NCBI GenBank assembly: GCA_017621415.1
Contig: JAGATD010000012.1
Location: 1-58,030, forward strand
From: Clostridia bacterium
Lineage (GTDB): Bacteria > Bacillota > Clostridia > Oscillospirales > CAG-272
Reading direction: 5' to 3'
Length of the DNA stretch: 58,030 bases
The position numbers and the translations under genes were made by a program. The notes beneath the pieces were generated by a model. It was not told where the DNA came from. It saw only the letters and a program-made list of their open reading frames with translations, and searched no databases. Below, in pieces: positions 32,418-43,829 of this stretch; the first letter of the stretch is position 1; every line of letters begins with the position of its first letter.

Positions 32418-34427
32418 TTAAATATCCGCATCTTTAATATAAAGATGACCGTAATCTGTGATAAACTTTTTTCTATCCTGAAGAGCGTCTCCAAGAAGAA
32501 CATCAAACATTCTTGCCGTTGCCTCAGCATCCGCGGGAGTTACCGCAACAAGTCTTCTTGTCTGAGGGCACATTGTAGTACGCCACATCATATCGGGCTC
32601 GTTTTCACCAAGACCCTTAGAGCGCTGAAGAGTATATTTTTTACTACCCAGCTTTGACAAAATCTCTGTTTTTTCCTGCTCGTTATACGCAAAGTAGGTT
32701 TCCCCGCCCGAGGTAATCTCAAAGAGGGGAGACTCCGCAATATATATCTTTCCCTTTTCGATAAGGGTTGGCAGGAGTCTATAAAACATTGTAAGAAGCA
32801 GGGTTCTTATCTGGAAGCCGTCCTCGTCTGCATCTGTGCAGATTATAATTTTATTCCACTTTAGGAGGTTGTAGTCAAAGGTGGCAAGGTCTCCTTTTTT
32901 ACCCGTCTTTACCTCAACACCGCAGCCGATAACCTTAAGCAGGTCAACAATAATATCGCTGGCAAATATTTTCTCATAAGAGCTCTTCATACAGTTAAGA
33001 GTTTTACCTCTGACAGGAATTATTGCCTGGAAGTCTGCGTTTCTGCCCAGCTTACAGCTTGACATAGCCGAGTCACCCTCTACTATATAGACCTCGCGGA
33101 TATCCGGGTCCTTTGAACGGCAGGGCACAAACTTCTCTACCCTGTTTGAGACGTCCATGGTGCCTGTCAGCTTCTTTTTAATATCTATCTTTGTTTTCTC
33201 GGCAGACTCTCTTGCCCTCTTGTTTACAAGCACCTGGTTTGCGATAGTGTTTGCCGCAGACGCATTCTCGGTAAGATAAATTTCAAGGTTCGTTTTTATA
33301 AACTCGGTAAGGGCCTTTTGAATAAAGGCATTTGTTATCGCCTTTTTGGTCTGGTTCTCGTAAGATGTCTGCGTTGATGCAGAGTTTACTATAACCGCAA
33401 GGTTGTCCGCTATATCGGCAAAGGAAATTTTTGACTCATTTTTGGTATATTTATTTGCGCCCTTTATATACTTGTCGATAGCATAGGTAAAGGCATTTTT
33501 AACCGCCTTGTCGGGTGCGCCGCCATACTCAAGGAAGGATGAGTTGTGATAATATTCTGCTGTTCCCGATTTAGCAAAGCAGAATGTTACCTCAGCCTTG
33601 AGCTTATAGTCGGGCATGTCCTCTCTGTCACGGCCCTTTGTTTCAAGCTTCCATATAACAGGAGATGTGGTAGCTATTCCCTCGGTTATCTCGGCAATAT
33701 AGTCGGCAACACCGTTTTCGTAGTAATACTCCGACTTTTCAAACTTGCCGTTCTCCTGCTCAACCTCGAGAATAAACCTTATTCCCGCATTAACGAATGC
33801 CTGACGTCTGAGAGTTGCTGAAAGAAACTCTACAGGAATGTCAATTTCCTTAAACACCTTAAGGTCGGGGCGCCATCTGATAATAGTTCCCCGTTTTTTC
33901 ATTCCCGAAGCGATATCAACAACAGAAAGATCGCCCACAGGGTTACCCGACTTAAACTTCATCGAGGAAAGTGTTTTTCCGTTATAGGAGTCAACAGTCA
34001 TAAACTCCGAGGAATACTGTGTCGCGGTAGCGCCAAGTCCGTTAAGACCGAGAGAAAACTCATAAGCCGAATTGCCGTCATTATTATCATACTTACCGCC
34101 GGCATAGAGCTCACAGAAAACAAGCTCCCAGTTCCATCTCTTCTCTTTCTCGTTATATCCGAGCGGAACACCTCGTCCGAAGTCCTCAACCTCAATAGAG
34201 AGGTCATTATACTTCTTTACTATAATCTTGTCACCGTAGCCCTCGCGAGCCTCGTCAACAGAATTAGCCAAAATTTCAATAAAGGAGTGCTGGCAGCCAA
34301 TAAGGTCGTCAGAACCAAAAATAACCGCAGGTCTTTTACGTACTCTGTCGGCGCCCTTCAGGCTTTTTATACTTTGATCATCGTACTCTTTTTTTCCTAA
34401 CTTTGTCGCCAATTGCCAATCCTCCAT
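32418..34427 (-). CDS. Type II topoisomerase ATPase subunit (GyrB/ParE-like), divergent
   Basis: 669 residues. GHKL ATPase domain: EILANSVDEAREG (Mg-binding Asn), DFGRGVP, LGLNGLGATATQ (lid); transducer domain; TOPRIM with YIVEGDSAMSSCK, then IICTDADEDGFQIRTLLLTMFY; and a C-terminal GyrB/ParE tail (RSKGLGENEPDMMWRTTM). The canonical EGDSAGGSAKQGR reads EGDSAMSSCKLGR, and LNVEKA reads LNCMKSS. This marks a clostridial ParE-like subgroup rather than the main GyrB. Its A-subunit partner is not adjacent within the window. Promoter TTGACT-N17-TATAAT at 34443-34471, divergent from rluA; gpmI follows in the same operon. Confidence 0.85.
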   Translation of the reverse strand: MEDWQLATKLGKKEYDDQSIKSLKGADRVRKRPAVIFGSDDLIGCQHSFIEILANSVDEAREGYGDKIIVKKYNDLSIEVEDFGRGVPLGYNEKEKRWNWELVFCELYAGGKYDNNDGNSAYEFSLGLNGLGATATQYSSEFMTVDSYNGKTLSSMKFKSGNPVGDLSVVDIASGMKKRGTIIRWRPDLKVFKEIDIPVEFLSATLRRQAFVNAGIRFILEVEQENGKFEKSEYYYENGVADYIAEITEGIATTSPVIWKLETKGRDREDMPDYKLKAEVTFCFAKSGTAEYYHNSSFLEYGGAPDKAVKNAFTYAIDKYIKGANKYTKNESKISFADIADNLAVIVNSASTQTSYENQTKKAITNAFIQKALTEFIKTNLEIYLTENASAANTIANQVLVNKRARESAEKTKIDIKKKLTGTMDVSNRVEKFVPCRSKDPDIREVYIVEGDSAMSSCKLGRNADFQAIIPVRGKTLNCMKSSYEKIFASDIIVDLLKVIGCGVEVKTGKKGDLATFDYNLLKWNKIIICTDADEDGFQIRTLLLTMFYRLLPTLIEKGKIYIAESPLFEITSGGETYFAYNEQEKTEILSKLGSKKYTLQRSKGLGENEPDMMWRTTMCPQTRRLVAVTPADAEATARMFDVLLGDALQDRKKFITDYGHLYIKDADI

Positions 34428-34442
34428 ATTTTTCTAAATTAC

Positions 34443-34471
34443 ATTATAACATAGTAAGTAAAAAAAGTCAA
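34443..34471 (-). promoter_or_regulatory. Sigma-A promoter of topoisomerase B - gpmI
   Basis: Minus strand: TTGACT, 17-bp spacer, TATAAT; divergent from the rluA promoter 45 bp away. Confidence 0.8.
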
Positions 34472-34515
34472 TATATCACTTTTACCGAAAACATATATAT
34501 TGTGCTGTGATTTTC

Positions 34516-34544
34516 TTGACAAACTACATTTTGCGTGTTATAAT
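34516..34544 (+). promoter_or_regulatory. Consensus sigma-A promoter of the RluA-family gene
   Basis: TTGACA, 17-bp spacer, TATAAT: perfect match. Confidence 0.88.
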
Positions 34545-34574
34545 TACCCCGACAGAACGAGAAAAGGAGAAGGC

Positions 34575-35396
34575 ATGAAAACTCTTGAATACATAGCCGA
34601 GCTTGAAGGCGAAAAAACATTAAAAGAATATCTGCCTACCCTTGGGCTGTCGGTGACACTTATAAGAAAGATAAAACACTGCGGAATTTTTGTCGACGGT
34701 GAAAGCTGCACAGTGAGAAAAACTGTTAAGCAGGGATCAAAAATCACCCTTATTCTCCCGGACGAAAAAAGTGACGGAATTAAGCCTATTGATATTCCGC
34801 TGAACATTGTTTACGAGGATGACTGGTTGCTTGTAGTTGATAAACCAACAAACATGCCTACCCACCCGTCACGCGGAAACAGTCTGCCAACTCTTGCAAA
34901 TGCGGTTATGGCAAAATACAATGGCGATTTTGTCTTTCGGTCTATCACAAGGCTTGATAGAGATACCTCAGGGCTTGTCCTTATCGCCAAGGATGCAAAT
35001 ACCGCAAATCTTTTATCCAGAGAGATAAAGCTAGGCAGAGTTTATAAAAGATATGTTGCTTTAGTTACAGGTGTGCCAAAAAAAGAGCACGGTATAATCG
35101 ATGCGCCAATACGCCGAGAGGCAGAGGGCTCGATGAAAAGAATTGTCTCGCCCGACGGGAAATCGGCAATTACAGAATATTTGGTTAAAGAGATAAGAGG
35201 AGAAAATGCTCTCTGTGACGTTATCTTACACACCGGCAGAACACATCAGATAAGAGTACACTTTGCGCACATAGGTCATCCCCTGCTCGGTGATTTTCTA
35301 TACGGAGAGAGACGAGACGAGGGATATTTTCTCCGTTGCTCCGAGCTGAGGTTCACTCATCCGCACACAAAAGAAGCTGTTAATATCCGTATCTAA
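34575..35396 (+). CDS. RluA family pseudouridine synthase (RluD-like)
   Basis: 273 residues from the ATG after AAGGAGAAGGC; the longer frame overlaps the promoter. An N-terminal S4-like RNA-binding region (about 10-70, LKEYLPTLGLSVTLIRKIKHCGIFVDG) is followed by the catalytic domain with RSITRLDRDTSGLVL, whose Asp128 attacks uridine C1'. HTGRTHQIRVHFAHIGHPLLGD is the second family motif. It modifies uridines in 23S rRNA or other RNA; target sites cannot be told from sequence. Monocistronic, closed by a bidirectional terminator. Confidence 0.92.
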   Translation: MKTLEYIAELEGEKTLKEYLPTLGLSVTLIRKIKHCGIFVDGESCTVRKTVKQGSKITLILPDEKSDGIKPIDIPLNIVYEDDWLLVVDKPTNMPTHPSRGNSLPTLANAVMAKYNGDFVFRSITRLDRDTSGLVLIAKDANTANLLSREIKLGRVYKRYVALVTGVPKKEHGIIDAPIRREAEGSMKRIVSPDGKSAITEYLVKEIRGENALCDVILHTGRTHQIRVHFAHIGHPLLGDFLYGERRDEGYFLRCSELRFTHPHTKEAVNIRI

Positions 35397-35402
35397 CAAA
35401 TA

Positions 35403-35434
35403 AAAAAAGGTTGCCTTTTATCGGCAACCTTTTT
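35403..35434. terminator. Bidirectional terminator between rluA and the ChbG-like gene
   Basis: AAAAAGGTTGCC ... GGCAACCTTTTT. Confidence 0.9.
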
Positions 35435-35438
35435 AATA

Positions 35439-36329
35439 TTAATGTCCATTAATTTTTTGGAGTTCTCTGTATCCTATAAGCTTTATCCCATTAGAATGAA
35501 CAAAATCTAAGGTCATAGGGTCGGAGAACAACTTGTACTCCCAAACACGTCTATGCCAAAAGGGGGTGATTTCCTTTATTTCGTCACATTCAACAGCCGG
35601 GTGAATGTAGGTCTCGGTAACTCCGTTTTCAAAGCTGCGATACATTTCATAAATATACTCTCTGAAGTTTTCGTAGCTTTGGTCCTGCGGCCCCTTCCAA
35701 TCACCGGGAACAAGGTAATCCGGCATTAAAACACCGTAGTTTTCAGCCAATCTTAAGATATGACACAAATATTCTTCAACAACATCGGGTGATACTTGAA
35801 TATCCAATGTACCGTTTGTAAAGCTATCTTTTGTTATTTTTTTAGGAAATCTAAATGGCAAGCCGTATCTGCCCGCAATACATATAACTAATTCCAAAAG
35901 ACCGAAATCACCGTTTGTTACTCCATAAAGCGACCCCATGTGATTGTCAAGATGAGAGGGTACAAGCCCCATTGAGCGAAGAGCTTCTATCTGACGAACA
36001 AGCTCCTCTTCTACCTCTGATTTCTTTGCATAAGAGGCAAAGTCACCGCTGTTACGAAAAAAGCAACCGTCAGAATCAACCATTGAGGTTACGTTTTTGC
36101 TCAAAGGTCCCCATCTATAGCTCTTCCACTCCGAGGTGGTGGTCAAATGAACACCCACCGATAACTCTGGATGTCGGGATGCGAATTGAACGGCCGAGGA
36201 AGCACAAGGACAAGGCGCCATAATTGTAGCTGATGTTATTGCTCCTCTGTTAAACAAATCAACAGTTGCCAGGTTATGCGCATTGCACATTCCAAAATCG
36301 TCGGCATTAATAATAACATACTTATCCAT
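35439..36329 (-). CDS. ChbG/HpnK (YdjC-like) carbohydrate deacetylase
   Basis: 296 residues, TIM-like barrel of the YdjC family. IINADDFGMCNAHNLATVDLF contains the Asp pair that binds the metal; VGVHLTTTSEW and SHLDNHMGSLYG supply the metal histidines; TYIHPAVECDE is the C-terminal motif. These enzymes remove N-acetyl groups from chitobiose-like or other acetylated sugars. No signal peptide, so it acts on imported sugars. It starts 18 bp after ligA on the same strand and is probably cotranscribed. Confidence 0.87.
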   Translation of the reverse strand: MDKYVIINADDFGMCNAHNLATVDLFNRGAITSATIMAPCPCASSAVQFASRHPELSVGVHLTTTSEWKSYRWGPLSKNVTSMVDSDGCFFRNSGDFASYAKKSEVEEELVRQIEALRSMGLVPSHLDNHMGSLYGVTNGDFGLLELVICIAGRYGLPFRFPKKITKDSFTNGTLDIQVSPDVVEEYLCHILRLAENYGVLMPDYLVPGDWKGPQDQSYENFREYIYEMYRSFENGVTETYIHPAVECDEIKEITPFWHRRVWEYKLFSDPMTLDFVHSNGIKLIGYRELQKINGH

Positions 36330-36347
36330 ATTTGTTCCTATACATTG

Positions 36348-38378
<2,031 letters not shown>

Positions 38379-38389
38379 TTAACATTATT

Positions 38390-38418
38390 ATTTTACCACG
38401 AAGCCTGCCTTTTGTCAA
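38390..38418 (-). promoter_or_regulatory. Sigma-A promoter of ligA
   Basis: Minus strand: TTGACA, 17-bp spacer, TAAAAT. Confidence 0.78.
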
Positions 38419-38510
38419 GAAGCCAAAGCATGAATAAAAAACAATATCAAACATTCAAAATTCTATTAAAATATATCAAAAATCGCCAAAATATGAATTA
38501 TATTTCCGTA

Positions 38511-38538
38511 TTGACATTCATGGCATTTTGAGTATAAT
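38511..38538 (+). promoter_or_regulatory. Sigma-A promoter of the YitT-family gene
   Basis: TTGACA, 16-bp spacer, TATAAT. Confidence 0.8.
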
Positions 38539-38584
38539 TTTAAGTGTGATTTTTCGAGATAAAACTGCTTTACGAGGGATTAAA

Positions 38585-39481
38585 ATGAAATTTCTGGAAA
38601 GAAAAACATTTAAACAAAAGGCATTATATTATACTTTTCTCAACATCGGAATACTGCTTATGGCTATCGGTATATACTTTTTCAAGGTGCCAAACAATTT
38701 TGCAACCGGCGGTGTCAGCGGTATTTCAATAATCCTAGCAAACATTTTTCCTATTACAACTCAGGCTACATATATGATGATAATAAACGTGTTGCTTCTT
38801 ATTGTCGGTATGTTTGTTCTCGGCAAAGAGTGCGGAGCTCTTACGATTTTCTGTTCTCTTATGCTCTCTCTTGAAAACACGCTGTTTGAGTTGCTTATTC
38901 CTCTTGATGCGCCCCTTACTTCCGAGCCTATTATGGAGCTTGTTTATGCTGTGCTGCTTACAGGCATCGGCTCTGCGATAATCTTTAAGTGTAAGGCATC
39001 ATCAGGCGGAACAGATATTGCTGCTCTGATACTGAAAAAATATACCAGCATGAATGTAGGAACAGCGCTTCTGTGTACTGACTTTTTGATAGCCGCCGCC
39101 ACCTTATTTAAATTTGGTGATGGAGGTGTAACTCTTGCTCCCGAAACTGCGCTCTTCTCGCTTCTCGGTCTTTTTGCCAAGGTCTTTGTCGTTGATGACA
39201 TTATTGACTCAATAAATCTTTGTAAATCATTTACAATTATCACAACCAAGCCCGAGCCGATAAATGAGTACATTATAAAAACCATAAAGCACAGCGCAAC
39301 ATCTTACCCCGCAGAGGGTATCTATACAGGTGAAGCAAGAACGGTTATTATAACCGTGTGCCGCCGTTCTGAAGCAATAAAGCTGAGACATTTCGCTGAG
39401 AGCATCGACCCTCATGCCTTTATAATCATCACAAAAACCAGCGAGATTATGGGCAAGGGCTTCAGAGATAACGTTGCATAA
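38585..39481 (+). CDS. YitT family membrane protein (DUF161/DUF2179)
   Basis: 298 residues from the ATG that follows GAGGGATTAAA; the upstream part of the frame covers the promoter. Five to six N-terminal membrane helices (DUF161/YitT, with ATGGVSGISIILANIF and CKASSGGTDIAALIL) and a soluble C-terminal DUF2179 domain (FTIITTKPEPINEYII, YPAEGIYTGEARTVIITVCRRSE, HAFIIITKTSEIMGKGF). The family is widespread in Firmicutes; the transport substrate is unknown and the DUF2179 domain is suspected to bind a ligand. Monocistronic. Confidence 0.9.
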   Translation: MKFLERKTFKQKALYYTFLNIGILLMAIGIYFFKVPNNFATGGVSGISIILANIFPITTQATYMMIINVLLLIVGMFVLGKECGALTIFCSLMLSLENTLFELLIPLDAPLTSEPIMELVYAVLLTGIGSAIIFKCKASSGGTDIAALILKKYTSMNVGTALLCTDFLIAAATLFKFGDGGVTLAPETALFSLLGLFAKVFVVDDIIDSINLCKSFTIITTKPEPINEYIIKTIKHSATSYPAEGIYTGEARTVIITVCRRSEAIKLRHFAESIDPHAFIIITKTSEIMGKGFRDNVA

Positions 39482-39483
39482 TT

Positions 39484-39540
39484 AAAAAGCCTTCTTCAAA
39501 GGGAATGTATCAAGTCCCAAAGAAAGAAGGCTTTTCTTTT
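39484..39540. terminator. Bidirectional terminator
   Basis: AAAAGCCTTCTT ... AAGAAGGCTTTT between the convergent YitT-family and aminotransferase genes. Confidence 0.85.
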
Positions 39541-40815
39541 TTAATTAAGGTAGCTTTCAACCGCTGCAAGACGAACGGTTAATGCAAGAATTTCGGTAGC
39601 GGTTTTAAGCTCCGCATCGGTAGGATACGTAGGAGCAATTCTGAGATTTTCATCCTTAGGGTCAATGCCATAGGGATAGGTTGCTCCGACAGGAGTAAGA
39701 ACAACACCCGCTTCACTCATAAGCTCGTATACCCTCTTTGCTGTTCCGGGAAGAACATTAAGGGAAACAAAATATCCGCCTCGAGGCTCAGTCCACTCTG
39801 CGATACCGTACCCGCGAAGAGTCTCAAGAGAGGAAAGTGTTATCTCAAACTTCTTACCGATAAGCTCGCCAAGCTTCATCATATGAGAATGAACCGCTTC
39901 ACTGTCAGCAAAATATTCGGTATGGCGAAGCTGATTTATTTTATCGTAGCCTATTGTCTGAACACCGAGATACTTTGATATCTGCTTTTGGTTTGCCACA
40001 GAGCAGGCAAGCATTGAAACACCGCCGCCGGGGAAAGTAATTTTTGAAGTAGAGGTAAAGTAGAATATTCTGTCAAGATTACCGCACTTCTCTGCCTCGG
40101 CAAATATATCAAGAAGCTTGTCGCCCTCCTCGCCAAGGTCATGTACGGCATAAGCGTTATCCCACATAATACGGAAATCGGGAGCTGCGCACTTCATTGA
40201 TGCAAGACGGCGTACGGTTTCGTCAGAATAGGTGTTGCCTGTGGGATTAGAATACTTAGGCACACACCAAATACCCTTAACACTAGGGTCAAGAACAAGG
40301 CGCTCTACCTCATCCATATCAGGACCTGTCTCGGTCATCTTAACAGAGAGAAGCTCAAAGCCGAAAACCTCTGTCATCTTGAAATGTCTGTCATAACCGG
40401 GAGTTACGCATATCCACTTTTTCTTCTCTTCCATACACCAAGGACGAACTGAGCCCTCAACACCGAATATCATAGCTCGAGCAATCGTATCGTACATAAG
40501 CTGAAGAGATGAGTTACCGCCAACAGTAACATATTCCTCCTTTATACCGAGCATATCGGCAAAAAGGCGCTTCATCTCAGGAAGTCCGTCAAGTACACCG
40601 TAGTTACGGCAGTCAAGACCGCTTTTGCTAAAGCACTTTTCACGCGATGATGGAAGCGAAAGTATTGCTTGGCTCACATCAAGCTGATCGGAGTTAGGCT
40701 TTCCTCTTGAAAGATCAAGCTTTAAGCCCCTGTCCTTGTATTCTTTATACTGTTTTTCGAGAGCCTCTTTTTCAGACAAAAGCTCTGATTTTGAAAATTC
40801 GCTGTACTTTTTCAT
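39541..40815 (-). CDS. PLP-dependent aspartate aminotransferase-like enzyme (subgroup Ic)
   Basis: 424 residues, fold type I. The N-terminus (LDLSRGKPNSDQLD) binds the substrate carboxylate; PKYSNPTGNTYSDE and MWDNAYAVHDL place the cofactor Asn and Asp; Lys258 in FTSTSKITFPGGG is the PLP Schiff base; RIAPTYP holds the C-terminal Arg. The motif set matches the Asp_aminotransf/MocR-like family (subgroup Ic aspartate aminotransferases), which make aspartate from oxaloacetate and glutamate. The family carries no DNA-binding domain here, so it is an enzyme rather than a MocR regulator. Confidence 0.88.
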   Translation of the reverse strand: MKKYSEFSKSELLSEKEALEKQYKEYKDRGLKLDLSRGKPNSDQLDVSQAILSLPSSREKCFSKSGLDCRNYGVLDGLPEMKRLFADMLGIKEEYVTVGGNSSLQLMYDTIARAMIFGVEGSVRPWCMEEKKKWICVTPGYDRHFKMTEVFGFELLSVKMTETGPDMDEVERLVLDPSVKGIWCVPKYSNPTGNTYSDETVRRLASMKCAAPDFRIMWDNAYAVHDLGEEGDKLLDIFAEAEKCGNLDRIFYFTSTSKITFPGGGVSMLACSVANQKQISKYLGVQTIGYDKINQLRHTEYFADSEAVHSHMMKLGELIGKKFEITLSSLETLRGYGIAEWTEPRGGYFVSLNVLPGTAKRVYELMSEAGVVLTPVGATYPYGIDPKDENLRIAPTYPTDAELKTATEILALTVRLAAVESYLN

Positions 40816-41029
40816 AAAAGGTTCCTTTTGTTTTCATTTTTTGAATGAAAAACCAACAAAAAATTCGTTTTCGCTCAAAAATCTCTTATATTATAGTATA
40901 TTATGAAAGATTTTTCAAGTGATTTTGCAAAATTTATTAAAAAACATTCAAATTCATCTAAAAAAGCATACATATGCTTCTTTCTTCCCCAAAAAACAAA
41001 AAGATTTTTTCCTCTAAAGCTAAAATCAC

Positions 41030-41058
41030 TTGACAAAATTATTAATTTGTTATATAAT
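41030..41058 (+). promoter_or_regulatory. Consensus sigma-A promoter of proS
   Basis: TTGACA, 17-bp spacer, TATAAT. The short leader is not long enough for a T-box. Confidence 0.88.
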
Positions 41059-41099
41059 TTAATCTGATATATTATGTATTGAAAGGACATTCTTTGTTT

Positions 41100-42551
41100 A
41101 TGTCACAAAACAACCAGAAAGACAAAAAGCTAGTAACCGAGATTACCGCTATGGACGAGGATTTTGCCAAGTGGTATACCGACATTGTAAAAAAGGCAGA
41201 CCTTATCGACTATTCCAGTGTTAAGGGCTGTATGATAATACGCCCATACGGCTATGCTATATGGGAAAACATTCAGAAAATTCTTGATGCCAGGTTCAAA
41301 GCAACAGGAGTTGAAAATGTTTATATGCCTATGTTTATTCCCGAGTCTCTTCTCAAAAAGGAGAAGGACCACGTTGAGGGATTTGCTCCCGAGGTTGCAT
41401 GGGTTACACATGGCGGTGATGAGAAACTTACCGAGCGCCTTTGCGTAAGACCTACCTCTGAGACCCTCTTCTGCGAGCACTATGCCAATATAATAAAATC
41501 TTACAGAGACCTGCCCAAGGTGTATAACCAGTGGTGCTCTGTTGTTCGTTGGGAAAAAACAACACGTCCTTTCCTCCGTTCACGTGAGTTCCTCTGGCAG
41601 GAGGGTCACACAATGCACAGAACTGCTGAGGAAGCGGAGGCAAGAACTGTTCAGATGCTTAATGTGTATGCCGACTTCTTTGAGAAGGACCTTGGTATGC
41701 CTGTTCTCAGAGGACAAAAGACCGACAAAGAGAAGTTCGCAGGCGCTGAAGCAACATATACTGTTGAGGCTCTTATGCACGACGGTAAGGCTCTTCAGGG
41801 CGGTACATCTCACAACTTCGGCAACGGCTTTGCAAAGGCATTTAATATTCAGTTCCTTGATAATGACAACCAGCTTAAATATGCATATGAGACATCCTGG
41901 GGTGTATCCACACGTATCATCGGCGGCATTATTATGACCCACGGTGATGACTCGGGCCTTGTTCTCCCCCCCTCTGTTGCTCCTATACAGGTTGTTATTA
42001 TCCCCGTTCAGCAGCATAAGGATGGCGTACTTGAGGCAGCAAACAAGCTTAAGGATACACTTTCCGCGGCGGGCATCAGAGTAAAGCTTGATGACTCTGA
42101 CCAGTCCCCCGGATGGAAGTTCTCCGAGTATGAAATGAAAGGTGTGCCGCTTCGTATCGAGATTGGACCCCGTGACATTGCCGAGAACAAGTGCGTAATT
42201 GTGCGCCGTGATAACAGAGAAAAGAGCTTTGTGAATATAGATAATCTTGTAGAGGCTGTTAACGAGGGACTTGACAATCTTCTTAATGCTCTTTATACAA
42301 AGGCTCTCGCAAACCGTGAAAACAGGACATATTCTGCAGCAGAGCTTGACGAGCTTATCTCAATTGCAAACGAAAAAAGCGGATACATCAAGGCTATGTG
42401 GTGCGGCGACCTTGAGTGTGAGCTTAAGCTTAAGGAGGTTGCTGACGTTAGCTCGCGTTGCATTCCATTTAACGAAGAGCCTATCGGTGACACATGCGTT
42501 TGCTGCGGCAGAGCTGCCAAAAAGCTTGTATACTGGGGCAAGGCATACTAA
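41100..42551 (+). CDS. proS: Prolyl-tRNA synthetase, ProS type 3 (archaeal/eukaryotic-like)
   Basis: 483 residues from the ATG; a TTG two codons earlier is nearer the AAAGGA box (6 bp) and could be the true start. Class II motif 1 ([17 protein letters not shown]), [11 protein letters not shown], motif 2 ([30 protein letters not shown]) and motif 3 ([14 protein letters not shown] with the Arg of the preceding strand). The anticodon-binding domain and a C-terminal zinc-binding-like domain with four cysteines (CGDLEC, CVCCG) follow. No INS editing domain, as expected for type 3. It charges tRNA-Pro. A downstream hairpin (about 42568-42595) may reduce readthrough to the next gene. Confidence 0.95.
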   Translation: MSQNNQKDKKLVTEITAMDEDFAKWYTDIVKKADLIDYSSVKGCMIIRPYGYAIWENIQKILDARFKATGVENVYMPMFIPESLLKKEKDHVEGFAPEVAWVTHGGDEKLTERLCVRPTSETLFCEHYANIIKSYRDLPKVYNQWCSVVRWEKTTRPFLRSREFLWQEGHTMHRTAEEAEARTVQMLNVYADFFEKDLGMPVLRGQKTDKEKFAGAEATYTVEALMHDGKALQGGTSHNFGNGFAKAFNIQFLDNDNQLKYAYETSWGVSTRIIGGIIMTHGDDSGLVLPPSVAPIQVVIIPVQQHKDGVLEAANKLKDTLSAAGIRVKLDDSDQSPGWKFSEYEMKGVPLRIEIGPRDIAENKCVIVRRDNREKSFVNIDNLVEAVNEGLDNLLNALYTKALANRENRTYSAAELDELISIANEKSGYIKAMWCGDLECELKLKEVADVSSRCIPFNEEPIGDTCVCCGRAAKKLVYWGKAY

Positions 42552-42630
42552 TAGTATAAAACGAAAACAGACTGCATAGCAGACAACAGTCTTTATATTG
42601 TAATATATAATGTAGAAAGGAGCTTTTCGT

Positions 42631-43458
42631 ATGATATACGATCCGGGCGAGCTTACAACCTACCGCACAAGCGACGGTAATGCCGTAAAAATCGAATATT
42701 ACAGAGAGCTCCCTTCAACGGTTGAGCTTGCAAAGGAATATGCTCTGGCAGGCAAACCTGACAGGTATGTTGTTTTTGCGGAAAAGCAGCAAGCATCAAA
42801 CATACTCGGTTCTAAGTTTTCTGACGGTGAGCTTGAGAGCGGTGTTTTTATGTCTATCATTTTAAGGCCCTCTTTCTTCCCCTCACAGGCAGGACTTTTA
42901 GGACCGCTTGCGGCAACAGCGTTGGTTGGCGCATTTGAAGAGCATACAACCAAAACCGCCGGCATAGGTTGGGTATCATCTATAATTTATGAGGGAAAGA
43001 AAATCGGCGGTGTGTCAATTGAAGGAAAGCTTAACGACTATTCATCTTATGAATATATGATAGTAAGCTTTGCTCTGAAGCTCGACAGTCGATTTTTCTC
43101 CCCTAGGCTTACAGACATTATACGCAAGGTTTTTGATGACGAAAATCCCTCGGTATCTATGCTTGTTGCCAGAACTATTCTTAACAAATTCTTTAAGGTC
43201 TATATGGATATAAAAAATCCGTCAAAGCATATGGACTATTACAAGCAAAAATTCTGCTATTACGGCAAAAAGGTAAGATATTTCGCTGACGGAAAAAGGC
43301 ACACCGGTAAAATTGTTGATGTAGACAAAAAAAACTGTGTTCTTCATATTGCAGATAAAAAAGGAAACACATTGGCTGTTACATCTCCGTCGGGTATTAT
43401 TATTCAGCAAAAATCGGATTTTCTTAGTTTGCTAAAAGACAAGCTAACCAAAATATAA
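42631..43458 (+). CDS. Degenerate biotin-protein ligase (BirA)-like protein
   Basis: 275 residues. The layout follows the class II BPL_LplA fold: YYRELPSTVELAKEYALAGK (the ST-AK motif), VVFAEKQQASN, GVFMSIILRP, then IIYEGKKIGGVSIEG. The two catalytic signatures are lost: the GRxGR loop reads SNILGSK, and the KWPND/KWVND lysine motif reads GIGWVSS. A C-terminal SH3-like domain (KKVRYFADGKRHTGKIVDVD) is kept. No N-terminal wHTH is present. The protein may bind a ligand or an acyl-carrier domain without ligating biotin. An AAAGGAGC ribosome-binding site precedes the ATG. Confidence 0.65.
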   Translation: MIYDPGELTTYRTSDGNAVKIEYYRELPSTVELAKEYALAGKPDRYVVFAEKQQASNILGSKFSDGELESGVFMSIILRPSFFPSQAGLLGPLAATALVGAFEEHTTKTAGIGWVSSIIYEGKKIGGVSIEGKLNDYSSYEYMIVSFALKLDSRFFSPRLTDIIRKVFDDENPSVSMLVARTILNKFFKVYMDIKNPSKHMDYYKQKFCYYGKKVRYFADGKRHTGKIVDVDKKNCVLHIADKKGNTLAVTSPSGIIIQQKSDFLSLLKDKLTKI

Positions 43459-43570
43459 GTACAATAGCAAAATCAAATGAGCGAGGACGCCTATCACAAG
43501 CTTCCCCGCTCTTTTATATTTATTACGCAAACCCGCTTGTGCTGGACTAAATCCAAGCTTCACTTATATC

Positions 43571-43685
43571 AAGGGAGGGCGCATTTTCCTTGGGAAAATG
43601 ACGGAGGGATTCTAAAAGCGATAATCTCTACAAAGCAATCCCTCAGTCAGCTTCGCTGCCAGCTCCCTTTACACAAATGAGCCTT
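43571..43685. repeat. Dispersed palindromic repeat, family B, copy 3
   Basis: AAGGGAGGGCGCATTTTCC ... GACGGAGGGATT ... CAATCCCTCAGTCAGCTTCG ... AGCTCCCTTTACACAAATGA. The left arm is more diverged than in the other copies. The rest of 43459-43746 holds no gene. Confidence 0.72.
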
Positions 43686-43746
43686 TGTCTTAAGGACATT
43701 CTTCGCTGTTTTTATTTGTTTTCTGCTCATCGGCAATGCCTTTATT

Positions 43747-43773
43747 AAACCCCGTCACTATGGCGGGGTTTTT
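43747..43773 (+). terminator. Terminator on the plus strand
   Basis: AAACCCCG ... CGGGGTTTTT. Confidence 0.75.
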
Positions 43774-43785
43774 GTGATACAAAAA

Positions 43786-43813
43786 AACAACCCCGAAATT
43801 TCGGGGTTGTTTG
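43786..43813 (-). terminator. Terminator of the large lipoprotein gene
   Basis: AACAACCCCGAA / TTCGGGGTTGTT, palindromic with a T-run on the minus strand, 17 bp after the stop codon. Confidence 0.85.
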
Positions 43814-43829
43814 GATTTAAACTAGAAAA

